Origin: Symbiodinium sp. CCMP2592
Taxonomy: Eukaryota > Sar > Dinophyceae > Suessiales > Symbiodiniaceae
Length of the DNA: 64,000 nt
Direction: 5' to 3'
Assembly: GCA_905221615.1 (NCBI GenBank)
Contig: CAJNDT010000979.1
Location: 930,001-994,000 of the forward strand
Below are positions 18,450 to 28,501 of this stretch, piece by piece (positions within the stretch are counted from its first letter, which is position 1; each line of letters opens with the position of its first letter). A model generated the notes under the pieces. It saw only the letters and a program-made list of their open reading frames with translations. It was not told where the DNA came from and made no database searches. Position numbers and translations under genes: made by a program.

Positions 18450-19262
18450 GGCTGATTAGGAAACTTCTTTGAGGTTGTAAGCATTTAGCACAGGTGTCGG
18501 AACCACTATTCTCGCCTTGTGGTCCCTATGCAGTCATAGTATCCTGTGCCCTGTGTTGGGATTCAGGGTTTCGTCGTTTGGGGTTTAGAGTTTGTGCGGA
18601 AACCACTTGCCGGTGAAATGTTCAGTACCTCGCTTGCACTAGCGGTACCCTTACGTGACCACGTAAAGGAACCCTGAAAGAACCCCCTGAAGCATTCCTG
18701 GTATTCGGCCTCTAGGTCAAGCCTCAAAGCCAAACTGCCCATAGAGGAGCCCAGACTCCCAAACCTTACACCTTAAACCGCCAAACCGTACCTTAAATCC
18801 ACGAGGTCAAAACTGGAACCCAAAACACTAAAATGGAAAACGTTAAGGAACCCTTACCTAGGTATCCCAGTGGGCCACTTGTCCTTCTTTCTGGTCTCAG
18901 GTTCCTTACAAAGCTAACAGGCTTTAACTAAATGGGGAGCCCTTGTTTTTTCAGGATACTGGGGATGCTAGCAAACATGTTCCCAAGTTGGCTACGTAGG
19001 GACCCTAGATCATACCAATATGCTTCAAATCCTAAGCTTTCAGCAACCCTTAAAATACGATAGTCTCCTTAGGAGTTACTTTTTGTTCTTATAAGACCCA
19101 AGAGAGTATTCAAGATACTGTTTTTATTTTGGTTCCAACGGGGGTATAGAAACAACCTGCCTAAACCCCTAAACCCTAAACCTTCAGGAACCTTGAAAAA
19201 TACCCTAAACCCAAAACCCCTAGACCCTAAACCCCTAAACCTCCCTTAAAGTACCCTTACAG
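18450..19262. other. Intron-like spacer with two old MITEs
   Basis: It holds a diverged family M copy (18856-18972: left GGTATCCCAGT, right ATACTGGGGATGCTAG), a family L copy (19060-19140: TAGTCTCCTTAGGAGTTACT, repeated at 37569 and 63842) and a CCCTAAA block (19163-19240) before the exon at 19263. No gene seen. Confidence 0.55.
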
Positions 19263-19330
19263 GTCAACACCATGGAAGAGCTGGTTGCCTTGATCGACGA
19301 CACCCTCGCAAGGGACCTGGCAATAAACGA
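19263..19330 (+). CDS. Small exon with GTGTTTAGGG donor
   Basis: After CCCTTACAG the frame reads VNTMEELVALIDDTLA then RDLAINE, ending at GA/GTGTTTAGGGTTTAGGG. The helical acidic peptide is plausible coding. CCCTAAA lies upstream and TTTAGGG downstream. Family unknown. Confidence 0.55.
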
Positions 19331-19759
19331 GTGTTTAGGGTTTAGGGTTTAGGGGTGCATGCTGTAAGGGCTCTATGTGGGTTCCATAGAGGTTTTTACA
19401 GGGTTTGGGCGGTTTATAGATTTAGGGTTTGAGGAGTTTTCTGAGGGATCTACAAGCTTTCCATGGCCGGTAGCTTCCAGAAGGTTTCTGAGGGGCAGAG
19501 GGGCTTCATGTTTCTTTTGATGATAGTTTGGGGTTTAGGGTTTTGGGGGTGTAGGCCAAGGGTTTTGCAGAGCTTAGGGGGTTTTGGTTAAGGTTGAGGG
19601 GGTTTAGGGCTTAAGGGAGTTTGATTCAATGGGATCGAATCAGGCGATTGCTTTATGCCACGTGGGGTTTCGCAGGTTTTCGATAAGGGTGTGGAGTTTT
19701 GTTTAAGTAACGTTCTGCAGGGTTTTGTAGGGGTTTTGCGGGAGCCCTTAAGCAAAAAC

Positions 19760-20335
19760 CGTACAGCTCAAGGCTCATTGCTCTTTGCCGGCGTCAGCTG
19801 TAAATCCATCAGCTGCAGAGACAGAAGTTCGCCGATTGTTATCAAACAGGCGAGGGAAGCAGCCATTGGCTCACTTCTGTACATCTCTCCGGAGCGCCCA
19901 GACGCTCAATTTGCCAGAGGGTCCGTGGCCCGATGTATGGCAAGATCAACAAAGAAGGCGTGGAGTCAATTGTACATGTTGGGTGAAAACCTGTAGCACG
20001 CGAGACATTACGAGCTCACTTTGAGATGGACCTTTCCAGGCCGCTCGATGCCTGATGAGAGGCAGTTGTCTGCTGCAGAGGTTGCCCAGCAACAAACTGC
20101 AAATGCAAATGAGCCCATGTTGATTGAAGTTCTGACAGATTCTGATTGGGCCGGTGCAGCAGACCGTATTTCCACGAGTTCATGCCATATCTTCGTCAAC
20201 GGTAACCTTGCATATGCTCTTGTGCGGAAACAAGGGTGCATAAAGCGATCCCAGAGCTGGGGGCCGCTGCCACGTATTCGGCGAGCGCGTCATCGTCCCT
20301 TAAATCCTCATAGGAGGCCAAAAGGCGTTTTAGCC
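19760..20335 (+). pseudogene. Decayed Ty1/copia pol fragment (RNase H region)
   Basis: Two frames hold consecutive parts of a copia-type C-terminus. The first, at about 19845-19990, reads LLYISPERPDAQFA then SWSQL-like KKAWSQLYMLG. The second, at about 20100-20260, reads VLTDSDWAGAADR, ISTSSCHIFVNGNLAYALV and RKQGCIKRS. The TDSDWAG and STS motifs are characteristic of copia RNase H, where the Asp residues bind metal. The frame change near 19996 and loss of frame after 20260 show decay. No LTR is recognised. Confidence 0.75.
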
Positions 20336-20826
20336 TAGGGCCTATGCGGGTTTAGTAGGGACTAGGGTTCCCACAATAGGGTTCATATTCAGGAATCCCT
20401 ACCCCAAAGGATCTTAAACCCTCCTGCCGGCCTCCCATCAAATCCTAAACCCCCAAGCCCCTGAACCCTACTGAAACTACCCGACGGAGGGTCTTCACAA
20501 CCCGAACCTGAGCGACTTTGTAGCTATAGAGGGAGTGAAAGGGGTACTAGTACTATTTGTCTCATTTTCCAATATCATTTTACCTGTTCGACCCCGTATT
20601 GCGTCGTGCTCCTCCCAGATCCTAAACCCTAAGAATCTCCTGACCCATGTGGTCTTTCGTCGACGGCTTGCACCTTAGGCGGAAAAAGGAGCTCAAAGAA
20701 AAAGCTCAAAAAAATAATCTTAAGGCGCTCAACAAAAAAACCCTTAAGGAGCTCAACAAAAAAACCTTTAGGAGTTCAAAAAACGCCCTTAAATTACCCG
20801 CTTACCCCACACGTGATCCTCCCAGA

Positions 20827-20888
20827 TCCTGCACGGCCGCGTTGTCGAGACTCAGATTTCGACAGAGTGCCTGCCTCAGCTTCCGGGG
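20827..20888 (+). CDS. Possible exon immediately before a MITE D
   Basis: After TCCCAG the frame reads ILHGRVVETQISTECLPQL and PGH, ending where MITE D sequence (TAGAGGGGCCTTAATAATTA) starts. Confidence 0.4.
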
Positions 20889-21064
20889 CATAGAGGGGCC
20901 TTAATAATTAGAATAGGGTTCCTTTAAAGTGTTCCTTATAGGGGTATATAAGTGATCTATAGTCGGGTTGTACGGTATAGGGGCCTTAATAAGTAGAAAA
21001 AGGTTCTGGGGCCCAGTATCCTGTCATTATGATAATATTGGTAATTATTTTGGCCCCTACAGTA
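20889..21064. mobile_element. MITE family D, partial plus complete copy
   Basis: A left-arm fragment at 20889-20925 is followed by a copy at 20977-21064 with TATAGGGGCCTTAATAAGTA on the left and TTTTGGCCCCTACAGTA on the right. The right arm ends in CCCCTACAG, an acceptor-like sequence. Confidence 0.75.
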
Positions 21065-21721
21065 CCCAGAGGCGCAGGGGACTTAGTAAGTAGGGTAGTT
21101 TAGGGCTTAGGGAGCTGGGTGATAAGGAGGCACCCCTAAACAAGGGGATTTTAGATTCTAAAGCGAAACATATAGACTCCACCAGCTACGCGCGCTATCT
21201 GGAGGGTCGGGGTTGTCGGGTGTCAAGGTTTGGTATGGTTTGGTGGTTTAGGGTTTAGGATAAGGGTCCAAAAAGGGTTCCTTCGACGTGGTTATATAAG
21301 AGCCCGATCAGGGTACTATAGAGGGTGGGTGTTTTGGGTTGCGGGTGTTGGGTTTGAGGATGTCTGGCTTTTCAGTTTGGGGGGTATCTGGTTGCTTACC
21401 GTGGGCATACTCGTACGTCAACCCCGATGATAGCCTTGCCTTGGCAACCCCACTTCGGGGATTCGTGTTTGGGCTGTGCCGTTGTCGAGAGGGTTCAGTG
21501 CAAATCGATTTTAAGGATTTAGGAGTCATAGAGTTGGGGCTTTTGGTGTTCGAGCTGTGCTCACTCCTACCCCAGAACCCGCAGCACGAACGAGTGATCC
21601 CCAGTGTAGCAACATGTGGTACACCCTGACAAATCCTTGTGGAATCTTGCAATGAACTGAACTGCAAAACAAAAGGTAAATCCTGAAGAAAGCTCGACCC
21701 CTTAGAACCTCAGACACGGCA

Positions 21722-21826
21722 AGGATCGACACGAACGAAGTCTTTGTGGCCTTGACAGAGGACGCCAGGAGGATCAGGTGGCGCTGTGGCCATTCTGATC
21801 ATTGCTACGATTATAAGCCAGGCTAA
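21722..21826 (+). CDS. Possible terminal exon, Cys/Arg-containing
   Basis: It reads IDTNEVFVALTEDARRIRW then RCGHSDHCYDYKPG, stop TAA at 21824-21826. Coding-like, but isolated. Confidence 0.3.
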   Translation, partial: RIDTNEVFVALTEDARRIRWRCGHSDHCYDYKPG

Positions 21827-22227
21827 TACGAGCATGTAATGATTTGAGGGCCTTGATGTGCGGACTCCCACCATAGTCCCTGTGAGTGTCTTAATGTTAG
21901 GATCCCCGTTGTAAGCTCCATGAAGCGAGGGGTTCACTTTCGCCGAAAGCTCAGCACAAGTTGATGGACTTGGATGACTCCTGCAGGTTTAAGGTTTGGT
22001 GCCTCAGGATTTGGGTTTTTGTAAGGATTCAGAGTATCGACTTATTCGCTCTTAGTTTGTGAAACTATGCCGACCACTGGTAGCTAAAGCCTCCCCTTGT
22101 TTAAAGCCCCAATGATCGTCCCTACTGGGGCAGTGGGGTCCTGAGCTTTCATTACTCTCGCTGTGATTCTCGCCATCCATTGCAGGACTCGGCCCCCCAA
22201 GCCCTGAACCCCCACGAGAGACTGTGA

Positions 22228-22290
22228 AAAACAAATGAACTTCAACAAACTCCGCTCGATTGTCATCTTTGTCAACACCGGCGCCGACAT
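22228..22290 (+). CDS. Possible exon before MITE A
   Basis: It reads MNFNKLRSIVIFVNTGADIL. It may join the exon at 22470 across an intron containing the MITE A at 22321-22447, but no GT donor fits; a GC donor would be needed. Confidence 0.3.
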
Positions 22291-22320
22291 CCTAAAGCCC
22301 AAACCCTGAGGCCCTAAAGC

Positions 22321-22447
22321 CTACTTAAAGGATCATGGGACTTAGTAAGTAGGGTTATAAGTAGGTTATAATTAGGCTAACCCCACTTAGGGGACTTATA
22401 ACCCCACTTATAACCTACTTACTAAGTCCCATGATCCCTTAAGTACA
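22321..22447. mobile_element. MITE family A, nearly palindromic
   Basis: Arms TACTTAAAGGATCATGGGAC and its complement ending CCCATGATCCCTTAAGTA. The interior is also paired (TTATAAGTAGG with CCTACTTATAA class). Family consensus (C)TTAGAGG(A/C)TCATGGGACTT, flanked by TA. This is the most abundant family: 24770, 33013, 41239, 42724, 49031, 55574, 59139, 60417, 60820 and within the two tandem arrays. Confidence 0.9.
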
Positions 22448-22469
22448 CCCTGAGCCCCCTAAGCCGCAG

Positions 22470-22552
22470 GCACCGGAAGCTCAACTCGGGCGACATGACT
22501 GCCAACTTGCAGATCAACATCCCCCAAGATGGCTATGGACCGGAGCTTATGG
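22470..22552 (+). CDS. Exon with GTGTTTTAGGG donor
   Basis: After AGCCGCAG the frame reads HRKLNSGDMTANLQINIP then QDGYGPELM, ending ATG-G/GTGTTTTAGGGTTTAGGG. Clear coding character. Family unknown. A MITE A lies 22 nt upstream. Confidence 0.55.
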
Positions 22553-22671
22553 GTGTTTTAGGGTTTAGGGTGTTAAGACAAGGGCTTTGGGGTATACTAC
22601 AGGCACCTAGATTTGACTAGGGTTCCTGTGAAGGGGTCAAAAAGGGCTACTGCAAGGGCGGTTGCAAGGCT

Positions 22672-22786
22672 TTATTTTGGGGGCCTAATCATTACTAATA
22701 CGGGGGGGGGGGGGGGCCGTCCTAATTGCGAGTATGGTATATTATAGCGACCAAAACCCTATTCTATTTATTAAGGCCCCTATATC
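22672..22786. mobile_element. MITE family D with poly-G expansion
   Basis: GGGGGCCTAATCATTACTAA on the left and TTTATTAAGGCCCCTATA on the right. The interior has a run of about 15 G. Confidence 0.8.
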
Positions 22787-22965
22787 AAGGTTTGCGGCTG
22801 AATGAAAGTCTTGTTTTTCAAGGGTTCCACTGGGGGGTTCAGTTAATTTTAGGGTGTCAGAGTTTTCAGACTCTAGGATGTTTGCGTGCTCTGGTTATTT
22901 GTGCTCGGCCCCGCTACAAAATGGATCTCCGACAACTAGTCAGTGTTGATTCCTTTTCTTGCAGT

Positions 22966-23064
22966 TCTTCTGGTTGGCTGTTTGGACTTTTTGGGTTTCT
23001 ATATGAACCGTAATAGGGAGGCTAAAAGTTTAACTTGCAGGAGGGGTTCAGAAGCCAGCCAAGT
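22966..23064. mobile_element. Repeat family G, empty of MITE F
   Basis: Same order as 12943. It contains the uninterrupted GGGTTTCTATATGAACCG that serves as an empty site for the insertion at 41692. Confidence 0.7.
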
Positions 23065-23522
23065 CTTTTCTCTTCTTTTCAGAGGTAGATTTGGCGAACT
23101 TGCAGCCCCCAATTCCCCTTGAGTATGCACTGTAAAAATAAACCATGTCAACATTTATGACAGTGGGCAATTACGCTACTATTATGAAGGCAGTTCAAAG
23201 TAACTCCTAATCCCTCAACCCACCGAAAGCTTATGGAAGCTGAGGGGTTGGCTAAGAACACCCCTTGAACCCTAATTAAACCCTGAACCTCATGCCCTAA
23301 TCTCTAAACCCGGATCCCCCGCTGACGATGTGAGTGAAAGTGTTGATCCACCAAGTCAAGCCTCGTTCTCCCGCAACTTAGAAGTTTGCCGAAATAAATG
23401 GGACCCCAATAGTTGATGAAAGCTGAACCCTAAAAGCCTAAAACCTCAAACCCTAGCCTAAACCCTAAAAGCCTGAGGCCTTCAAAACCTTAAACCCTAG
23501 ACCCCGAACCTCGATCCCCAAA

Positions 23523-23630
23523 CTACTATTTGCTTAAGAACCCCCAAAAAATAAAAAAAAATAATAATCCCTATATTATCCCTATAAGGAAGATATTTTT
23601 TATTTTTTGGGGGTTCTTAAGCAAATAGTA
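23523..23630. mobile_element. MITE family E
   Basis: CTACTATTTGCTTAAGAACC on the left and GGTTCTTAAGCAAATAGTAG on the right form near-perfect arms, with CCCAAAAAATAAAA and TTTTATTTTTTGGG continuing the pairing inward. Confidence 0.85.
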
Positions 23631-23706
23631 GCAAACCCTGAACCCTGAGCCCCTAGGCCTCAAACCCTAAATCCTGATCCCTCCCCAAAAGCTTGTCGAA
23701 GCTGAG

Positions 23707-26700
23707 GACAGGGCTATGGCTATGGGATGCAGAACATGCAGATGTACGGCAACCAGGGCTACGGCGGGCAATGTTGCCCAGCAGATTATTTTAGGGCCTA
23801 TAGGAAGTGTTGAAAGCGTGTAGGGGTTTAGGGTTTGGGGCTCTCAGGGTGTGGGGCAGTGTAGGGTTTAGGAGGTGTAGGGTTTGGGGATAACAGACGT
23901 TATTTCTCTGGCTTCCTTACTTTCTTCCCCAAACCCTAGTCTAATCGTCAAGGTCCCGGGATTGGGGGTTTACGGTTTGGGGTTCAGGATTTGCAGATCT
24001 GGCTCAGGGCATAAACCTGGCCAGAAACTTTGCAGTGCAAAAACGTTTTCATAGGTTTGACATGGAAGGTCGTTCACTTTTCATTCCACTCCTGTCCAAG
24101 ACGTGTAGCCAGCTCTTATTTCACATCGTCCATTAGAACACCCACTCGTGCCCTTCAGCAACTCGCTTCCACAAGCAATCACCATGTGCCCACACTGTTC
24201 CAGGCTATGGCAACATGGGCGGCTGCTGCGGCAACATGGGTGGTTGCTGTGGCAACAACTGTGGCTGCGGATACAACAACATGGGCGGCTGCTTAGCTGG
24301 TCAGTGGGAGAGTTTCAGATTTTTTGGCCTTGTATATGCGGTTTATTTTAGGAAGTTAGACCTGTTTTGGGCCTGATTCTTGAAGAAGAGAGGCTGTTGC
24401 GGCAACATGGGTGGCTGCTGCGGTCACCCGGTAGCAGCAAGAGTTTTCACCTTGTCTTCGGAAGGATCTGGACAAGGGTTTAGGGCTAGGGGACACTCCG
24501 GACGTCTCGAGCTCTAAACCCTATCTGTGGATCCAAAAACCTACCGTTTTAAGGGTTATACCCTCTAAGTAAGGCGTCATAACCTACTATTTTGAGGGTT
24601 TGGCGTCGCAGGTAAACCCTAAACCCAGACCCCTAAACAGTAGATGGTTCCTATGAAGTACCTTTCAGAAGGATCTTCTCGAGGCTTTGGGGAACATTTA
24701 CAGGATCATAGGACTTAGAAACTAGGGTTCTTTGAAAGGTTCCTTTAAGGGTTCTATAAGGGGGAGTCTAGGTTTCTTAGAGGGTCATGGGACTTAGTAA
24801 GTAGGCTCTAGTTGGGATTACAAGTCCCCCAAGTGGAGTTATCCTAATAATAATCTACTTGTAACCTGACTTACTAGGTCCCATGAGCGTGGAAGTAGTT
24901 CTTCGTGACGTACTTTTCGGACTCCTTCGGTATCGGGTATCACACAGGGTCTTACATGTTTACATCGTAGACAGTGGGGTTTAATTGCTTAGGGTTTCTG
25001 CAATAGGAACTTCTATTGTGGTTGGGGTAAGTATCCCCCGCATCGGTACGTAGGACCTCTGGGTATACATGTCGCCATCCTGCTCGGATGCCCCTAAGGA
25101 TTGGAGACATCAGTTTTTTCAGAAGGTTTAGGTTTTCGGTGTTTAGGGTTTTAGTGTTTTTGGGCTAGGGCAACTTTAGCATCAGGGGTTTTGAGGACTG
25201 CAAGGGCTCTGATGACTCCAATCTCGAGGCGGATGTATGGACGGATGTGGCCAAAATGCTTGCGGCTGGGGCAACAACATGTGCGGCAACGCGGCTGGAA
25301 ACGACTTTTTCTTAGGTCAGATTGTACTAGGTCATCCTGAAACAAACCTAAATCCTGCACCCAAAGAGAGTTCATCCGAAAACATCCCTAAACCCTAAGC
25401 CCTAAACCCTAAAAGCCCCGCCCTAAGCCCTAAACCTTAAGCCCTTAGCCTCAGGCAACTACATGGAGGGCTGTGGCTGCAACAACATGGGAGGCCAGGA
25501 CCTTCGCTGCCTGCGCTCGAGGGCTTCGGGGCTTACCGGGACCCCCCAAGTATCCTTTAAACCGCTCTGAGGGGTTCCCCTTAAGAGGTAACTAGAGTGC
25601 TAGAAGAATGGGAAGTTGGGGGACCCCCTAAGTATCCTTTAAACCGCTCTGAGAATTTCCCGTTAAGAGGTAACTATCGGGCCCGAAGAATGGGTAGTTG
25701 GGGGGTCTTGGAAGAGGTTTAAGGTTTCAGTTAAAGGGTTTGTCTAACAGGTTCCTTCCTATAAAGGCACCTAAAACCGTAAACCCTAGACCCTAAACTG
25801 TTTCTTAGTAACTGAGTGGATACACTTTACACGTTTTGGGATAGTATCACCCACTATACAACTAGAAGTGTACACTTTTAGGGGGTTATGAACTCAGCAA
25901 CCAAGGTTTACAAGGGTTCTAGAAGGGCTTCGGGATTTCAAGGTTCAGGGTCCGGGGGGTTCCTTTATCTAAATTTTCAATAAATATAAAAACAAATATT
26001 TCAAATAATTCAACTTTTCGGTGTTCAGGATACAGGGGTTGAGGGTTTAGGGGTTTAAAGGTTCGGTGTTTAGGGTTTGAGGGTTCAGCCTTTAGGGTTT
26101 AAGGTTTAGACTGTGTAGGAAGTTCAGGAATTCAGGGCTTTGGAGTCTGAGAATTCCTTATCGGATCCTTTTACTGATGCCAGCTAGGGTTTAGGGTTTA
26201 GGGTTTAGGGTTTAGGGTTTAGGGGTTTAGGGTTTAGGGTTTAGGGTTTAGGGTTTAGAGGGTACTAAGCGTTACTGTTCGGGTTCCGTTCAGGTACTAG
26301 CTAAGGTTTGTCGGGTTTAGCCATTACAGGGTTTTTAGGGCTGTACGGTTTAAGGTTTTGAGGTTCAGGGTTTCGGTTCAGGTCTAGGAGTGTGGTTTAG
26401 TTTAGAGGATTTGGAACTTAGTGAACAGCTCGAAGCGGCGAAGCGCTCACGGGAGTTCAGCATGCATTTGATGCCAAGATAAAAACATGCGGGGTTTTCC
26501 TGCTTAGGGTCCCTTTGGGATCCCTATTCTAACACTTCTGCCAAGTTGACAGGGAACTTCCCATATGTCTAAAGGCTGCCCCCGCACATATGAACTCCAG
26601 GACTTAGGGTTTAGGGTTCCCCTAGAGCCCGAGAGCTCCAAAGCATTGAAAGGCGGCTGTGGTGGAAACAATATGCAGCTTGGACCACCGCTTCGTGTGT

Positions 26701-27722
26701 AAAGGTGTGGTAGACCTTCTTGTTTACGATTAATTTTTCGGGTTGATACAAAATGCAGGGATCGGAACTATGTTTAACAATCATCATCTTCTTCTTCAAA
26801 ACTATTATTGAAACCGTTGTCTAATCATTCTAGCTATTGTGGCCCTATGCAGACTATAACTTTGCTGTTCCTTTCTCCAGTTAGAGAGCTTTTCGGTGTG
26901 ATATTCCTGTGTTTTCTGGTTTTGGGGCTTAGGCTTGAGGAGTTTCAGCATGTGTTTTGTTTTTGCCATGTTGGGTGCTGTAGACTCTGAGGAGAGAAAG
27001 GCAGAGGACCTTGGACAAAAACCAAACTTGAATCCCAAACCACGTGTGATTTTGAGGGTTAAGCCTAAGCCGCCCCAGTTCAACAAATCCGCAAGCTCCA
27101 ACAGAAGAACCAAGCCCTGCAAATCAGGTGGGTAGCTCGCAATCCAGGAAACCCTAAACCCTAGACCCTCGCGGAATAGAGGCCCTTTGAAAAAAACCAA
27201 ACTTAGACCCTGAAACACTAAGCTAGCCTCGCTTTTGGATCCCCCGGAGGAGCGGATCTTTAGTCCTTATATAATGTCGCGTTGGTGTTCTTCTGGTTTT
27301 TCGTTCTACATAATTATAAAATAGGGTTTAGGGGTTTAGGGTGGAGGGGTTGAGGGTTTAGGGTTTCGATTTAAACTCAAGAGAGTTTTGCAAAACGTTG
27401 CTTTTTCTACGGCTCTAAGGGTGCTTAAGTATTGAGGAGCTTCAACAACCCCGAATGTAGTGAAGTCCTCAGGTGCATCCCGGCATACAACCCCCGAACC
27501 CGACCAACTACCACCAACCCCCCATTCCCAAATCCTTAAAGCCCCCAAAACCCCCAACGTCTTAAATCCTACAACCCTGAATCCAAAAACCCGAAACTCC
27601 CGGATGCTAAAGAAGCCCAATCCAGGTACAACCAGCAGGGCGGCAACTGCGACACCTCCATGGGCCAGGCGCAGGCCGTCTTTGATCTGGAATTTTTTGG
27701 GGGCTCAGGGTTTGGGGTTTAG
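23707..27722 (+). CDS. Seven-exon gene: Gly/Cys/Asn/Met-rich repeat protein
   Basis: Exons: about 23707-23772 (GYGYGMQNMQMYGNQGYGGQ), 24204-24299 (YGNMGGCCGNMGGCCGNN then CGCGYNNMGGCLA), 24393-24422 (CCGNMGGCC), 25229-25315 (GCMDGCGQNACGWGNNMC then GNAAGNDFFL), 25455-25493 (NYMEGCGCNNMG), 26653-26698 (GCGGNNMQLGPPLR) and 27626-27722 (YNQQGGNCDTSMGQAQAVF), stop TAG at 27720-27722. Introns 1-5 are all phase 1, usually G/GT...AG/GC splitting a Gly codon. Intron 6 is phase 2 with GTAAAG. Intron 5 needs a GC donor. The same motif set across scattered segments plus agreeing phases makes this one gene of about 150 residues or more. The first exon may not be the start. The repeated C-C-G-N-M-G-G pattern could suggest metal binding or a structural protein; that is inference only. 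Introns contain MITEs and telomeric blocks. Confidence 0.65.
24770..24898. mobile_element. MITE family A in intron 3 of the Gly/Cys-rich gene
   Basis: TTAGAGGGTCATGGGACTTA on the left, CCCATGAGCGTGGAAGTA on the right, interior slightly diverged. Confidence 0.8.
25541..25709. repeat. Tandem duplication of an 85-bp segment (family P)
   Basis: Two direct copies of a segment starting CCCCCAAGTATCCTTTAAAC or its variant and ending GGGTAGTTGGGGG. They differ at several sites. Each has weak inverted ends (CCCCCAA / TTGGGGG). Lies in intron 5 of the Gly/Cys-rich gene. Confidence 0.75.
25806..25905. mobile_element. MITE family K in intron 5
   Basis: TAACTGAGTGGATACACTTT on the left and TGAACTCAGCAACCAAGG on the right. 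Confidence 0.8.
26181..26262. repeat. Near-perfect TTTAGGG block
   Basis: About 11 TTTAGGG units with a single TTTAGGGG variant. The high purity points to recent addition or homogenisation. Confidence 0.9.
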
Positions 27723-27844
27723 AAGTTTACGGCCTTTAGGGTTTAGGGGTCTTTCGGGTTTAGGGCCGGGGTGTATGCGCATAGATTTAGGGGCACCTCA
27801 CGAAACCCTTGGGTTTCGGGTTTACAGATTGCGTGCGATCAGAG

Positions 27845-27946
27845 CATTACCACTATGGGCTATTAGACCTTATGGGTACCTTAATCTACCCTTAATAGGG
27901 TCCTAATAGGGATCTTTAGGGTCTAATAGCCCATCGTGGTATGCAA
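27845..27946. mobile_element. MITE family O with TA target duplication
   Basis: CCACTATGGGCTATTAGACC on the left pairs with GGTCTAATAGCCCATCGTGG on the right. It is bordered by TA on both sides. The later satellite units carry the uninterrupted site CAGAACATTATGCAAGAG, so the insertion and its TA duplication can be read directly. Confidence 0.9.
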
Positions 27947-28388
27947 GAGGCCGATTTGCACTTTCAGGGTTGAGGGGCTTAAACCTTATAAGCCTTCAGG
28001 ACGAAAAGAACCCTAAAAAGGTATCAGTAGGATAACCCCATTTAGGGGACTTATAACTCCAAGTAAAACCTACTTACTAAGTCCTATGATCCTCTCAGTA
28101 ACCTAAACTCCCCCATATAGACCCCTTATAGATCCCTAAACCCTAAACCCTAAAGGAACCCTTACATGTACCAAGCTCAAAAAAAGAGGATCCCTTACAG
28201 GAGCCCTTTAAGGAACCCTACTAAGTTTCATGATCCTCTAATATACCCTAAAACCCTAAACCCTTAAAAGGGAAGCCTACTATAGAACCCTAAAGTACCC
28301 TTAAAAGGAACCCTAAACCCCACTTACTAGGTCCCATGAGCCTCTAAGTAAGCCGTTCGGGCTCTATCCTTAGAGCCTGAACCCCCTG

Positions 28389-28501
28389 CTAGGATGCCCA
28401 GTAGTACCCTTATTCCCTTTTTGTAGTCCTAGGTTCCTTATAAAGTTACCCAATACCAAAAAGAGAGGCCTTTCTATTCTTGGTTACTGGGTATCCTAGC
28501 C
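28389..28501. mobile_element. MITE family M (within satellite unit 1)
   Basis: The left arm CTAGGATGCCCAGTAGTACC pairs with the right arm GGTTACTGGGTATCCTAG. The interior has CCCTTATTCCCTTTTTGTAG. It is repeated in each satellite unit and stands alone at 47818-47935 and 56296-56408, so the satellite captured a mobile element. Confidence 0.9.

Noticed and set aside
27460-27906. 148-codon open frame
   Set aside because: It covers CCCAAA-like repeats and the TTTAGGG block. The phase-consistent last exon of the Gly/Cys-rich gene uses another frame here.
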